Of a stretch of 64,000 bases of DNA, positions 1-9,499 are shown in pieces. The stretch covers positions 496,001 through 560,000 of the forward strand of contig CABJBF010000002.1 of the NCBI GenBank assembly GCA_902363805.1, read 5' to 3'. How positions within the stretch are numbered: the first letter of the stretch is position 1; every line of letters begins with the position of its first letter. This DNA comes from Eubacteriaceae bacterium (lineage in GTDB: Bacteria; Bacillota; Clostridia; Lachnospirales; Lachnospiraceae). Position numbers and translations under genes: made by a program. The notes beneath the pieces were generated by a model. That model was given only the letters and a program-made list of their open reading frames with translations, had not been told where the DNA came from and ran no database searches.

Positions 1-221
1 AAGCTTGTCAATTCTTCAAATGTATAATGCATAATTGATAAAATATCTGTCTTATTTTCTTTTGTTATTATTGTTCTTGCCAGTTCCATAGAATTCAATT
101 CTCTGTTTCCTGTTCTTAGAATAACAGCTAATAATTCTTCATCACTTAAAAAGGCCGGTCCTTTTTCAATGCATTTTTCATAAGGTCTTTCATTAACAGG
201 CATATCTGCAATTTTGTTCAT
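1..221 (-). CDS. radC: RadC family protein (JAB/MPN domain), 5' part only
   Basis: This reading frame starts at an ATG at 221 and runs off the left edge, so only the first 73 residues are visible. The N-terminus contains the RadC hallmarks ERPYEKC and LSDEELLAVILRTG, which belong to the helix-hairpin-helix-like N-terminal region of the family. The C-terminal metalloprotease-like JAB domain lies outside the window. A GGAGG ribosome binding site precedes the start at about 228-232, which supports this ATG. RadC was named for DNA repair, but its biochemical role is unsettled. It lies downstream of the mutS/mutL operon on the same strand and probably has its own promoter in the 222-360 gap. The family call is firm; the function is not. 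Confidence 0.9.
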   Translation of the reverse strand, partial: MNKIADMPVNERPYEKCIEKGPAFLSDEELLAVILRTGNRELNSMELARTIITKENKTDILSIMHYTFEELTS

Positions 222-289
222 ATAAATACCTCCATTCATCTCTCCAAGTACAAATTGAGGTATCAAACAATAACTTGCTAATTTTAGAT

Positions 290-319
290 TTTATCACAAT
301 AAATTTTTAGTGTACACAA
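290..319 (-). promoter_or_regulatory. Candidate promoter for radC
   Basis: On the minus strand a TTGTGT -35 box (314-319) is 18 bases from a GATAAA -10 box (290-295). A TGT directly before the -10 box resembles an extended -10. The rest of the 222-360 gap is AT-rich and shows no convincing terminator for the upstream lyase gene. The match to sigma-A consensus is moderate. Confidence 0.35.
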
Positions 320-360
320 TTAAATAATATTTTAAGTAAATTTAACCAAATTTTAACATT

Positions 361-1638
361 TTATAAAGAGACAATATTTTCATCTACTAACTGCTGTAAT
401 GCCTTTAATATTCCAAATTTTGCATGCTGCCATGTAAGGCCACCCTGAAAATAGACAGCATATGGAGGCTTAATTGGAGCATCAGCACTAAGTTCAATAG
501 ATGAACCGGATACAAATGCACCTGCTGCCATAATTACCTGTGAATCATAGCCCGGCATATCCCATGGTTCAGGTGTAACATGGCTGTCAATCGGAGCAGC
601 TGCCTGAATTCCTTTACAAAAAGCGATTACTCCTTCAGGAGAGCCAAATGTAACAGCCTGAATGATATCGTATCGTTCTTCTGTTGAATTAGGAATTACA
701 TTAAATCCTAATCTTTCAAATACATTTGCTGCAAAAATTGCACCCTTTAATGCAGAAGCAACAACTGTTGGTGCCATAAATAATCCCTGATAAAATGTAT
801 GAATTACATCAAGGCTTGCACCAACTTCTTTTCCAAGTCCTGGAGTTGTAAGTCTATATGCACAATTTTCAACACATTCTTTGGTTCCACATATATATCC
901 TCCAATAGGAGCTAATCCGCCACCAAGATTTTTAATCAAAGAACCTACAACCATGTCAGCACCTACGTTTGATGGCTCAACTATATCTACGAATTCACCA
1001 TAGCAATTATCTACCATTACAATGATATCTTTATTTATTTCTTTTACAAAATTAATTACCTGACCTGTTTTTTCAACAGAAATAGTAGGTCTTGTCTCAT
1101 ATCCTTTTGATCTTTGGATTCCAACCATCTTAACATCAGAAGTTATTGCCTTTTTTATGCCATCAAAATCAAAATCACCATTAGGAAGTAAATCTACCTG
1201 TCCATATTTAATTCCATATTCTGCAAGAGATCCTTTTGATTCTCTAATTCCGATTACTTCTTCAAGTGTATCATAAGGCTTACCAGAAATATAAAGTATT
1301 TTGTCGCCCGGTCGTAAATTTGCTGATAATGCGATCCCTAATGCATGAGTTCCGCATGTAATCTGTGGGCGGACAAGTGCATCTTCTGTACCAAATACAT
1401 CAGCATATACTTTTTCTAAAGTATCTCTGCCTATGTCATTATATCCATAACCTGTAGATACGCCAAGATGCGCTTCGGAAACCTGATTCTTCTGAAATGC
1501 TTTCATAACTTTTAATTGATTATATTCAGCTACTTCATCTATTTTTGCAAATCTATCTTTTAATTCATTTTCAATATTTTTTGTAAAATTATATACATTT
1601 TCATCTATTCCCAGATTTTTATACATTTCCTTAATCAT
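361..1638 (-). CDS. YnbB-type PLP-dependent lyase (methionine gamma-lyase / 'aluminium resistance' family)
   Basis: This 425-residue protein belongs to the COG4100 family of pyridoxal-phosphate enzymes related to cystathionine gamma-synthase and methionine gamma-lyase. The likely Schiff-base lysine is K236 in GSLIKNLGGG, and D210 in MVDNCYGEF probably contacts the cofactor ring. RPQITCGTHAL (about 90-100) and the Gly-rich GGGLAPIGGYICG fit the family. It is the last gene of the mutS-mutL-miaA series, and its start overlaps the miaA stop by 8 bases. The first ATG is kept because AAGGA lies about 10 bases upstream, while the next Met is too close to its own AAGGA. The substrate is not known; the aluminium-resistance name is historical. 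Confidence 0.88.
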   Translation of the reverse strand: MIKEMYKNLGIDENVYNFTKNIENELKDRFAKIDEVAEYNQLKVMKAFQKNQVSEAHLGVSTGYGYNDIGRDTLEKVYADVFGTEDALVRPQITCGTHALGIALSANLRPGDKILYISGKPYDTLEEVIGIRESKGSLAEYGIKYGQVDLLPNGDFDFDGIKKAITSDVKMVGIQRSKGYETRPTISVEKTGQVINFVKEINKDIIVMVDNCYGEFVDIVEPSNVGADMVVGSLIKNLGGGLAPIGGYICGTKECVENCAYRLTTPGLGKEVGASLDVIHTFYQGLFMAPTVVASALKGAIFAANVFERLGFNVIPNSTEERYDIIQAVTFGSPEGVIAFCKGIQAAAPIDSHVTPEPWDMPGYDSQVIMAAGAFVSGSSIELSADAPIKPPYAVYFQGGLTWQHAKFGILKALQQLVDENIVSL

Positions 1639-2578
1639 TTTTAATTATATCCTTTTCCCTTAGTGTATTAATCATATATTTCAAAGTATCATCGATACTA
1701 TCATAATCAAAATAGTTGACCATGGTCACATCTTTTTCCCTTCTAAACCATGTAAGCTGTCGTTTTGCAAAATGTCTGGTTTCTCTTTTTATTATTTCTT
1801 TAGTTTCATCTAAAGAATATTTACCATTAATATAATCAACAACTTCCTTGTATCCTATACCGTTCATGGAAACCAAATCTTTTGTATATCCCATATTCAA
1901 AAGGTTTTTGACCTCATTTACAAGGCCTTTATCAAACATAATATCAACTCTTTTATTTATTCTTTCATATAAAAGTTCTCTTTTATCATTTAACACAAAA
2001 TAAACAAAATTATAAGGAGAAATATTTTGAGATTGTTCTTCATTATGAGTTGAAATTTTTTCACCTGTATTTTTATAAAATTCTAATGCTCTTATTACAC
2101 GCTTTAAATTGTTCTTATGTATATTTAATGCAGATTCTTCATCTACTTCTTTTAACATATTATGTAAATAATCATTTCCTTTTTCTTTTGCTATATTTTC
2201 AAGTTCTTTTCTATAAGCACTGTCTATTTCTTCATCATTAAACTGAATATCATATAATACAGACTGAATATAAAATCCGGTACCGCCTACGATAATTGGA
2301 ATTTTTCCTGCTTCATATATTTTGTCCATGTATTCTAACGTTTTTTCTTTAAATACATGAACGTTAAATTCTTCATCCGGTTCAAATTCATCAACAAGAT
2401 AATGCTTTATTCCCTGCATTTCTTCTTTTGTTATTTTGGCAGAACCAATATCCATATGTTTATAAACCTGAATGGAATCAGCACTGATTATCTCTCCGTC
2501 AATTGCTTTTGCAATTTTTATGGATAATTCTGTTTTACCTACTGCTGTAGGTCCTGTTATAACAACTAACGGTTTCAT
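1631..2578 (-). CDS. miaA: tRNA dimethylallyltransferase MiaA
   Basis: MiaA transfers a dimethylallyl group to N6 of A37 in tRNAs reading UNN codons, giving i6A37. The 315-residue protein has the P-loop GPTAVGKT (residues 9-16), the substrate-loop region SADSIQVYKHMDIG (about 33-46) and the C-terminal TWFRREK motif, and its length is normal. It sits between mutL (8-base gap) and the YnbB-type lyase (8-base overlap). MiaB, which methylthiolates the i6A37 product, is encoded in the same apparent operon, so both steps of ms2i6A37 formation are probably co-expressed. The assignment is secure. Confidence 0.97.
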   Translation of the reverse strand: MKPLVVITGPTAVGKTELSIKIAKAIDGEIISADSIQVYKHMDIGSAKITKEEMQGIKHYLVDEFEPDEEFNVHVFKEKTLEYMDKIYEAGKIPIIVGGTGFYIQSVLYDIQFNDEEIDSAYRKELENIAKEKGNDYLHNMLKEVDEESALNIHKNNLKRVIRALEFYKNTGEKISTHNEEQSQNISPYNFVYFVLNDKRELLYERINKRVDIMFDKGLVNEVKNLLNMGYTKDLVSMNGIGYKEVVDYINGKYSLDETKEIIKRETRHFAKRQLTWFRREKDVTMVNYFDYDSIDDTLKYMINTLREKDIIKND

Positions 2579-2586
2579 ATATACTC

Positions 2587-4677
2587 CTAAATTATTCGTT
2601 TAAACTTCTTTTCAAGTTCGTATTTTGATAATGAAATGATTGTTGGTCTTCCATGAGGACAGTTGAATGGATTTTCAAGTTTTAACAGTTGGTCAATTAA
2701 AGAATCCATTTCTGCATAACTTAATTTGTTATTTCCCTTAACTGCTGCTTTACATGACATTGACGCAATTTTTTCTGTTAATAGTTCAGAATTTAATTTT
2801 GTTGTCTGTTCTGACAAATTATCAATAAGGTTCATCAATACCTCTCTTGCATCTAATGTATATAAATCAGCCGGGATACCTCTTACTGCAAAATCCTGAC
2901 CACCAAATTCCTCTATTTCATAACCTATTTCTCTGAAATTATCTATAAATTTTTCTAAAAGTTGTGCTTCAAGCATGCTTAGATTTAAAATTATAGGAGG
3001 ATTAACCATTTGAGTGTTAATTTCTTTATTTTTTAAACCAGCCATAATTTTTTCAAACATAACTTTTTCATGAGCCGCATGTTGGTCAATGATGTACATT
3101 TTATCTTCGTACTCAACAATCCAGTATGTATCAAATACCTGCCCTATTATTTTATGTTTTTTTCTTGCTGTATCTGTCAAAAAGTTATCTTCAAAAAGAT
3201 TCATTGTCATATCTTTTGAAGTTTTTGGAACATCAAATCTGGTTTTAACATTTACGGCTTTTTCTTCTGGAATTAATGCGTTTTCCATATTAGATGTATT
3301 ATCTAAAGATATATCTTCCTTAGTTATTTGATTTGACTCTTTGTTCCTAATAATTACTGATATTTCTTTGTTATCATGATTATTTTTTAGGAAATCTTTA
3401 TTCTCAACTATAACATTAGTATTATTTTCAATATTATAGTTTACATCATTTATATTATCGTTATTATTAGTAATATCTGATTTAAAATTACTATCTGATT
3501 GTTTTATATCTGATTGTTTGTTGTAATTTACTTCCTCTGAAATAAAATTATCTGATTTATTCACATCAGATTCAATGTCATGTTTTCTTTCAATCTCATC
3601 TGTTCTTTTTGTTTCAAATGGCTCAGGCACCTTTATTGCAACAGGAATATCCTCTTTTTCTTCTGTAAGTTTAACCTGTGGAATCTTCGGCTTCTCAATA
3701 ATTGCTTCAGATAAAACTTCCACAATCCATGGATATAAATCTTTTCCATTTCTAAATCTAAGTTCCATTTTAGACGGATGAACGTTTACATCTAAAAGGT
3801 CTGAATTAATTTTCAAATGCAAGACTGTAAAAGGATATTTATGTTGCATCATAACAGGTGCAAACGCCTCTTCTATCGCTTTTGTTAAAATAGTACTTTT
3901 AATATATCTTCCATTTACAAAATAATTCTCAAATGTTCGGTTTCCTTTAGAAATTAATGGCTTTCCGATGAAACCTTTAAGATGTGCAAATTCACATTCT
4001 TCATTTATTTCTATTAAATTATTAGTTATTTCTCTACCATATATATTATAAATTACATCTTTCAAATTACCGTTTCCCGGAGTATGTAACTTAGGTTGTC
4101 CATTATTTATGAAATTAATGGCTATTTCAGGATGCGAAAGTGCTATCCTTTCAACAATTTCTGAAATATATCCGGCTTCAGTCTGAGGAGTTTTTAAAAA
4201 TTTTCTTCTTGCAGGAGTATTGAAAAAAATATTTCTTACAAGAAATGTTGTTCCATCAGGAGCACCTATTTCTTCGAGTCCTTTTTCCTTTCCTCCTTCT
4301 ATAGTATATTTACATCCAACAAATGAATCTTGTGTTTTTGTAATTAACTCTACCTGACATACAGCTGCGATACTTGAAAGGGCTTCACCTCTAAAACCAA
4401 GAGAAGAAACGACCATTAAATCTTCGACAGATTTAATTTTACTTGTAGCATGTCTCAAAAATGCAGTTTTAATATCATCTCTATCAATACCACATCCGTT
4501 GTCTGTAATTCTTATAAGTTTAGTGCCACCGTCTTTAATTTCAACACTAATTTTATCAGCACCCGCATCAATTGAATTTTCCATAAGCTCTTTTACAATC
4601 GATGCAGGCCTGTCAATTACTTCTCCGGCAGCTATTTGATTAATTGTATTTTGATCTAATAATTTAATATTGCTCAT
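2587..4677 (-). CDS. mutL: DNA mismatch repair protein MutL (endonuclease type)
   Basis: MutL couples mismatch recognition by MutS to strand removal. The N-terminal GHKL ATPase is seen in MENSIDAGA (32-40), DNGCGI (about 58-63) and GFRGEALSSI. The C-terminal domain carries the metal-dependent nicking motif DQHAAHEKVMFEK from residue 531, with SCKAAVKG near 641 and CPHGRP near 673. It is therefore the endonuclease type found in bacteria without MutH. Between the two domains (about 340-500) is a long linker rich in Asn, Asp, Lys and Ser with little complexity. The ATG follows the mutS stop with no gap, which suggests translational coupling. Confidence 0.98.
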   Translation of the reverse strand: MSNIKLLDQNTINQIAAGEVIDRPASIVKELMENSIDAGADKISVEIKDGGTKLIRITDNGCGIDRDDIKTAFLRHATSKIKSVEDLMVVSSLGFRGEALSSIAAVCQVELITKTQDSFVGCKYTIEGGKEKGLEEIGAPDGTTFLVRNIFFNTPARRKFLKTPQTEAGYISEIVERIALSHPEIAINFINNGQPKLHTPGNGNLKDVIYNIYGREITNNLIEINEECEFAHLKGFIGKPLISKGNRTFENYFVNGRYIKSTILTKAIEEAFAPVMMQHKYPFTVLHLKINSDLLDVNVHPSKMELRFRNGKDLYPWIVEVLSEAIIEKPKIPQVKLTEEKEDIPVAIKVPEPFETKRTDEIERKHDIESDVNKSDNFISEEVNYNKQSDIKQSDSNFKSDITNNNDNINDVNYNIENNTNVIVENKDFLKNNHDNKEISVIIRNKESNQITKEDISLDNTSNMENALIPEEKAVNVKTRFDVPKTSKDMTMNLFEDNFLTDTARKKHKIIGQVFDTYWIVEYEDKMYIIDQHAAHEKVMFEKIMAGLKNKEINTQMVNPPIILNLSMLEAQLLEKFIDNFREIGYEIEEFGGQDFAVRGIPADLYTLDAREVLMNLIDNLSEQTTKLNSELLTEKIASMSCKAAVKGNNKLSYAEMDSLIDQLLKLENPFNCPHGRPTIISLSKYELEKKFKRII

Positions 4678-7320
4678 TTACCATCTATTCCTTAATTTGT
4701 TCTGTATTTTATACAAATGATTTAAAGCATCTATTGGTGTCATAGTTCCTAAATCAAGTTCTTCAATCTCAGTGATAATATCATCTTCTTTTACTGTATC
4801 AAACAAAGACATCTGATGTAGTTCAACATTATCATTTACTCCTTTTATGGAATTGCCGGGAGTCATATTTGCAGCAATTTCCTTTGCTTTAGCTGTTATA
4901 TCTGCATTTGATAATTCAGCAACAAGTTCTTTTGCTCTATTTATAACACTATCAGGAACACCGGCTAATTTGGCAACCTGTATACCATAACTTTTATCTG
5001 CTCCGCCCTTAACAATTTTACGTAAAAATACAATATTATCGCCCTGCTCTTTTACGCTGATGCAATAGTTATTTACACCTTTCATAGTTCCTTCAAGTTC
5101 AGTTAATTCATGATAATGAGTTGCGAATAATGTTTTTGCACCAAGTAATTTTATATCACATATATGTTCAACTACCGCCCATGCAATACTTAATCCATCA
5201 AAAGTACTTGTTCCTCGACCTATTTCATCAAGAATCAACAAGCTTTTTGGTGTTGCATTTCTAAGAATATTAGCAACTTCTGTCATTTCAACCATAAAAG
5301 TACTTTGACCGCTTGCTAAATCGTCAGATGCCCCTACTCTTGTAAATATTTTGTCGCACACGCCTATATTTGCACTCGTTGCCGGAACAAATGAGCCAAT
5401 CTGAGCCATAAGAGTAATAAGTGCTGTCTGTCTCATATATGTTGATTTGCCGGCCATGTTTGGGCCTGTAATAATTGATACACGATTATTATTCATGTCT
5501 AAATATGTATCATTAGTTACAAACATACTGTCAGGCATCATTTTTTCAACGACAGGATGTCGGCCGTTTTTTATATCTATAATACCTTTTTCATTTATGT
5601 TAGGTTTAACATAATTATTATGTTCAGCAACATATGCTAATGAAGCAAATACATCAATTTTTGCTAATGCTTTTGCAGTAGTCTGTATTCTAACAACCTG
5701 CGATGATATCTCATCTCTTATTTCACTAAATAAATTATATTCTAATGAAAATAATTTATCTTCTGCACCTAATATTACATCTTCTAATTGTTTTAATTCA
5801 TCAGTTGTGTATCGTTCTGAATTAGTCAATGTTTGTTTTCTCACATAATAATCCGGGACTAAATCCTTATACGAATTTGTAACATCAAGATAATATCCAA
5901 ATACTTTATTGTATTTTATTTTAAGTCCTTTAATACCTGTCTTTTCTTTTTCTTTAGTCTCAAGTTCTGCAAGCCATGTTTTTCCTTCTGTTTTAGCTTT
6001 TCGTAATCTGTCAACCTCTTCATTATATCCTTCTTTAATAATTCCCCCCTCTTTGATATTAATTGGTGGATCTTCGTTTATTGAATTGTCTATCAATGAA
6101 GTTATATCATCTAAAACATCTAAATCTTCTGTAATTTCTTTAAAAAGAGGACTCTTAAAATCCTGTATTACCGTTTTTATATGTGGCAACATTTTTAAAG
6201 AATTAAGCAAAGCTATTAAATCTCTTGGATTAGCTGATTTATATGCTACTTTACTTATAAGTCTTTCTAAATCGTATATTGGAGAAAGATATTCTCTTAA
6301 TTCATCTCTTGTAATTAAAGATTTATTTAATTCCTCGATTGCTTTTTGTCTTTTTATAATAGATTCTTTATCAATTAACGGCTGTTCTATATAGCTTCTT
6401 AGCATTCTTGCACCCATAGCCGTTTTTGTCTTATCGAGCACCCATAAAAGAGATCCTCGTTTTTGTTTTTCACGTAATGTTTCACATAACTCCAAATTTC
6501 TTCTGGTAGAAGTATCTAATATCATAAATTTATTCGTTGAATAAGGAATTATCTGAGTTAAATGAGATAGTGAGTTTTTTTGTGTTTCTGTTAAATACTG
6601 CATTAGAGCACCGGCAGCATTTGTTCCAACATCATAATTATCAATTCCTAATGCTGATAAATCATAAACTTTAAAATGATCAGTTAATGCTTTTTTACAC
6701 ATGTCATCATCAAAATACCATGATTCTAACTGGAATAATGTGATATTTAATCTGTTTTTTAAATCGTCAATATCAATTCCTGTAAGTAAAAATGCATCAT
6801 TGCATATTATTTCACTTGGCATGAATTTATAGATTTCATCAAGTAATGCCCTGTTGTTTTCAACTTCAGTGACAAAAAAATCTCCTGTTGTAATATCTAC
6901 AATAGCTATTCCAAAACAATTTTCCACACATACAATAGACATTAAATAATTATTTTTAGTTTCATCTAATGCAGATGTGTTTAGATTTGTTCCGGGAGTA
7001 ACAATTCGGACAACTTCTCTTTTTACAATTCCTTTTGCTGTTGCAGGATCCTCAACCTGCTCAACAATCGCAACCTTATATCCTTTTGTTACAAGTTTGT
7101 TTAAATAAGAATCTACAGCGTGATAAGGGACACCACACATTGGCGCCCTTTCTTCTAAGCCGCAGTTTTTTCCTGTTAAAGTGATTTCAAGTTCTTTTGA
7201 TGCTGTAATAGCATCTTCAAAAAACATTTCATAAAAGTCACCTAAACGGTAAAAAATAATGCAATCCTTATATTGTTTTTTAGTTTCTAAGTATTGTTGC
7301 ATCATTGGTGTAATACTCAT
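4678..7320 (-). CDS. mutS: DNA mismatch repair protein MutS
   Basis: MutS recognises base mismatches and small loops. The 880-residue protein has the mismatch-reading Phe-X-Glu at F29-Y30-E31 in the N-terminal domain, the Walker A motif GPNMAGKST near residue 620, and the downstream signature and Walker B region ILDEIGRGTSTFDG. Near the C-terminus QMSLFD (about 836-841) resembles a sliding-clamp binding motif, as known for other MutS proteins. It lies directly after miaB (one-base gap) and directly before mutL, so mismatch repair proteins are made together with MiaA and MiaB. Confidence 0.98.
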   Translation of the reverse strand: MSITPMMQQYLETKKQYKDCIIFYRLGDFYEMFFEDAITASKELEITLTGKNCGLEERAPMCGVPYHAVDSYLNKLVTKGYKVAIVEQVEDPATAKGIVKREVVRIVTPGTNLNTSALDETKNNYLMSIVCVENCFGIAIVDITTGDFFVTEVENNRALLDEIYKFMPSEIICNDAFLLTGIDIDDLKNRLNITLFQLESWYFDDDMCKKALTDHFKVYDLSALGIDNYDVGTNAAGALMQYLTETQKNSLSHLTQIIPYSTNKFMILDTSTRRNLELCETLREKQKRGSLLWVLDKTKTAMGARMLRSYIEQPLIDKESIIKRQKAIEELNKSLITRDELREYLSPIYDLERLISKVAYKSANPRDLIALLNSLKMLPHIKTVIQDFKSPLFKEITEDLDVLDDITSLIDNSINEDPPINIKEGGIIKEGYNEEVDRLRKAKTEGKTWLAELETKEKEKTGIKGLKIKYNKVFGYYLDVTNSYKDLVPDYYVRKQTLTNSERYTTDELKQLEDVILGAEDKLFSLEYNLFSEIRDEISSQVVRIQTTAKALAKIDVFASLAYVAEHNNYVKPNINEKGIIDIKNGRHPVVEKMMPDSMFVTNDTYLDMNNNRVSIITGPNMAGKSTYMRQTALITLMAQIGSFVPATSANIGVCDKIFTRVGASDDLASGQSTFMVEMTEVANILRNATPKSLLILDEIGRGTSTFDGLSIAWAVVEHICDIKLLGAKTLFATHYHELTELEGTMKGVNNYCISVKEQGDNIVFLRKIVKGGADKSYGIQVAKLAGVPDSVINRAKELVAELSNADITAKAKEIAANMTPGNSIKGVNDNVELHQMSLFDTVKEDDIITEIEELDLGTMTPIDALNHLYKIQNKLRNRW

Positions 7321-7321
7321 A

Positions 7322-8728
7322 TTATGCCTCTATTTCTCCAAAATAATAAAATCCTTTGGCTTTTAGTAATTTAACTTTTAATTCCTGACCAATTAAATCC
7401 TTAGTTCCCTTAAAATGAACTACCGTGTTATTGCTTAATCGTCCTGTAATTAATTCAGGGTCATGGCTGTTTACTTCTTCTGCCATAACTAATTGTGTTG
7501 TTCCTTCATATTTGGCAGTTTTCTTTGATGAGATTTCATTTACAACTTTTAAAAGTCTGTCAAATCTATCTTTAACTACATCCTGTGGAACCTGATTTTC
7601 CATTTCGGCAGCAGGTGTTCCCGAACGTTTTGAATAAATAAATGTAAATGCACTGTCATATTGAACTTTCTTAACAACATCTAGTGTTTCATTAAAATCT
7701 TCTTCTGTCTCACCGGGAAAACCAACAATGATATCTGTTGAAATTCCAATATCAGGAATTGCTTTTCTTAATTTGTCAACAATTTCAAGATAATGCTGTT
7801 TGTCATAATGCCTATTCATTATTTTTAATAAACGGTCGCTTCCTGACTGTAATGGCAAATGCATCTGCTTGCAAATTTTTTTAGAATGAGCCATTACATC
7901 AATTAATTCATCTGACAAATCCTTTGGATGACTCGTCATAAATCTAACTCTCTTTAGACCGTCTATTTTTTCAATTTTCTGTAAAAGTTGTGCAAATGTC
8001 ATTGGATTTTCTAATGTCTTACCATATGAATTAACATTCTGACCTAACAACATTATTTCAACTACACCTTCACTTACTAATTTCTTTATTTCATTAATTA
8101 TATCTTCAGGTTTTCTGCTTCTTTCCCTTCCTCTAACATATGGTACAATACAGTAACTACAAAAATTGTTGCATCCATACATTATATTAACTCCGGATTT
8201 AAAACTGTATTTTCTTTCACTAGGTAAATCTTCTACTATTTCTGTTGTGCCCTGCCATATATCAATTACAGATTTTTGACCTGAAAGTCTTTCATATAAT
8301 AATTCTGCTAACTTAAAAATGTTATGTGTACCAAAGATTAAGTCAACAAATTTATAACTCTTTTTGATTTTTTCAACAACATGTTCTTCCTGCATCATGC
8401 ATCCGCATAAACCTATAATCATATTGCTGTTTTCTTTTTTTAATTTTGATAAATATCCTAATCTTCCGTATATTTTTAAATTAGCATTTTCACGTACAGT
8501 ACATGTATTATAAAGTACTAAATCAGCATGTTCATCTTCTGTTTCTTCATATCCGATTTCATTAAGAATACCTATAAGTTTCTCTGAATCTTTAAAATTC
8601 ATCTGACATCCAAATGTTGCTACACATGCCTTTAATTTTCTCCCTAATTCTTTTTCTCTATTAGAAATTATTTCTTTACATTTAGCTATGTAATAAGCCT
8701 GCTTTTCTGTTTCATTTACAAAATTCAC
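7322..8728 (-). CDS. miaB: tRNA-2-methylthio-N6-dimethylallyladenosine synthase MiaB
   Basis: MiaB is a radical SAM methylthiotransferase that converts i6A37 to ms2i6A37 in tRNA. The N-terminal UPF0004 domain holds the auxiliary cluster cysteines C41, C76 and C110. The radical SAM cluster motif CNNFCSYC supplies C186, C190 and C193. The C-terminal part fits a TRAM RNA-binding domain. Its 468 residues are typical. It lies between the 5-formyl-THF cyclo-ligase gene and mutS in an apparent operon that also encodes MiaA, which makes its substrate. YqeV/MtaB-type relatives differ in their N-terminal motifs, so MiaB is the best call. Confidence 0.96.
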   Translation of the reverse strand: MNFVNETEKQAYYIAKCKEIISNREKELGRKLKACVATFGCQMNFKDSEKLIGILNEIGYEETEDEHADLVLYNTCTVRENANLKIYGRLGYLSKLKKENSNMIIGLCGCMMQEEHVVEKIKKSYKFVDLIFGTHNIFKLAELLYERLSGQKSVIDIWQGTTEIVEDLPSERKYSFKSGVNIMYGCNNFCSYCIVPYVRGRERSRKPEDIINEIKKLVSEGVVEIMLLGQNVNSYGKTLENPMTFAQLLQKIEKIDGLKRVRFMTSHPKDLSDELIDVMAHSKKICKQMHLPLQSGSDRLLKIMNRHYDKQHYLEIVDKLRKAIPDIGISTDIIVGFPGETEEDFNETLDVVKKVQYDSAFTFIYSKRSGTPAAEMENQVPQDVVKDRFDRLLKVVNEISSKKTAKYEGTTQLVMAEEVNSHDPELITGRLSNNTVVHFKGTKDLIGQELKVKLLKAKGFYYFGEIEA

Positions 8729-8738
8729 TTTATTTCTC

Positions 8739-9272
8739 CTAAACTATCTCATTTGTTATTATGGTATCTAAATTGATATCATTTTCATGCTGCTTAAGTT
8801 CATCCACAATTTGAAAATTAAACCCTACACCGATTTTATATGTATCTATATTTTTTAAATATCTGTCATAAAAGCCTGCACCATATCCAATTCGCTTTCC
8901 TTCTTTAGTAAATGCAAGTCCCGGAACTATAACAATATCCGGTTTAGGTGCAATATTATCTGTGACAGGTTCAGGTATTTTCATATAGCCTTTTTGTAAC
9001 TGGTTAAAATCAGTAATTATATAAAATGTCATGTCGTTTCCAATTACTTTTGGAAGTGCAAGAATTTTACCTTTATTTAAGCAGTCACTCATAAGCATTG
9101 TCATATCAACTTCATTATTTACACTACAATAGCAGTAAACAACTTTACTGCTATTATAAATTTCGCTATTTATTATTGTATTATTGATTTCCAAATTATA
9201 AAGTTCAAATTTTTGGTAATCAAGAGATAATCTTTTTTGCTTTATTTCTTTTCTAAGAATGTTTAAATCCAT
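8739..9272 (-). CDS. 5-formyltetrahydrofolate cyclo-ligase
   Basis: This enzyme uses ATP to convert 5-formyl-THF to 5,10-methenyl-THF and so returns stored folate to one-carbon metabolism. The 177-residue sequence has the family signature GYGAGFYDRYL near the C-terminus and a basic N-terminus (LRKEIKQKRLSL) typical of the family. VPGLAFTKEGKRIGYG is also characteristic. The start lies one base after the stop of the DUF896 gene. The gene sits in the miaB-mutS-mutL operon. The call is secure from motifs alone. Confidence 0.93.
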   Translation of the reverse strand: MDLNILRKEIKQKRLSLDYQKFELYNLEINNTIINSEIYNSSKVVYCYCSVNNEVDMTMLMSDCLNKGKILALPKVIGNDMTFYIITDFNQLQKGYMKIPEPVTDNIAPKPDIVIVPGLAFTKEGKRIGYGAGFYDRYLKNIDTYKIGVGFNFQIVDELKQHENDINLDTIITNEIV

Positions 9273-9273
9273 T

Positions 9274-9480
9274 TTAATGTCCTTTAGGTTTTAAATCCAC
9301 AATTGTTCCATCGGGATTTTTAATTTTTACATTTTTTAATTCACCTTTTAAATTACCAATAACAGCCATTCTATATTCTGTACGCAACTGTTCCTGTTCT
9401 TTCTTTTCACTGTCAGTTAATCCTTCTGCTTTAGATTTTCTTGCCAATTCATTTATTCTCTTTATTTTCTTCTGATCCAT
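9274..9480 (-). CDS. DUF896 family small protein (YnzC-like)
   Basis: This 68-residue protein matches the DUF896/UPF0291 family. The N-terminal helical hairpin KIKRINELARKSKAEGLTDSEK is the family hallmark, although it is quoted here only as a guide to residues 5-26. The C-terminal end NPDGTIVDLKPKGH is also typical. Bacillus YnzC belongs to the SOS regulon, but its role is unclear, and no LexA-like site was recognised here. An AAGGA ribosome binding site precedes the ATG. It lies between an unrecognised gene and the 5-formyl-THF cyclo-ligase gene. Confidence 0.88.
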   Translation of the reverse strand: MDQKKIKRINELARKSKAEGLTDSEKKEQEQLRTEYRMAVIGNLKGELKNVKIKNPDGTIVDLKPKGH

Positions 9481-9499
9481 TTTTTCTTTTCCTTTTATT

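Noticed and set aside
5909..6394. A 161-residue plus-strand open frame in mutS
   Set aside because: It is the complement of MutS coding sequence with no ribosome binding site or known motif.
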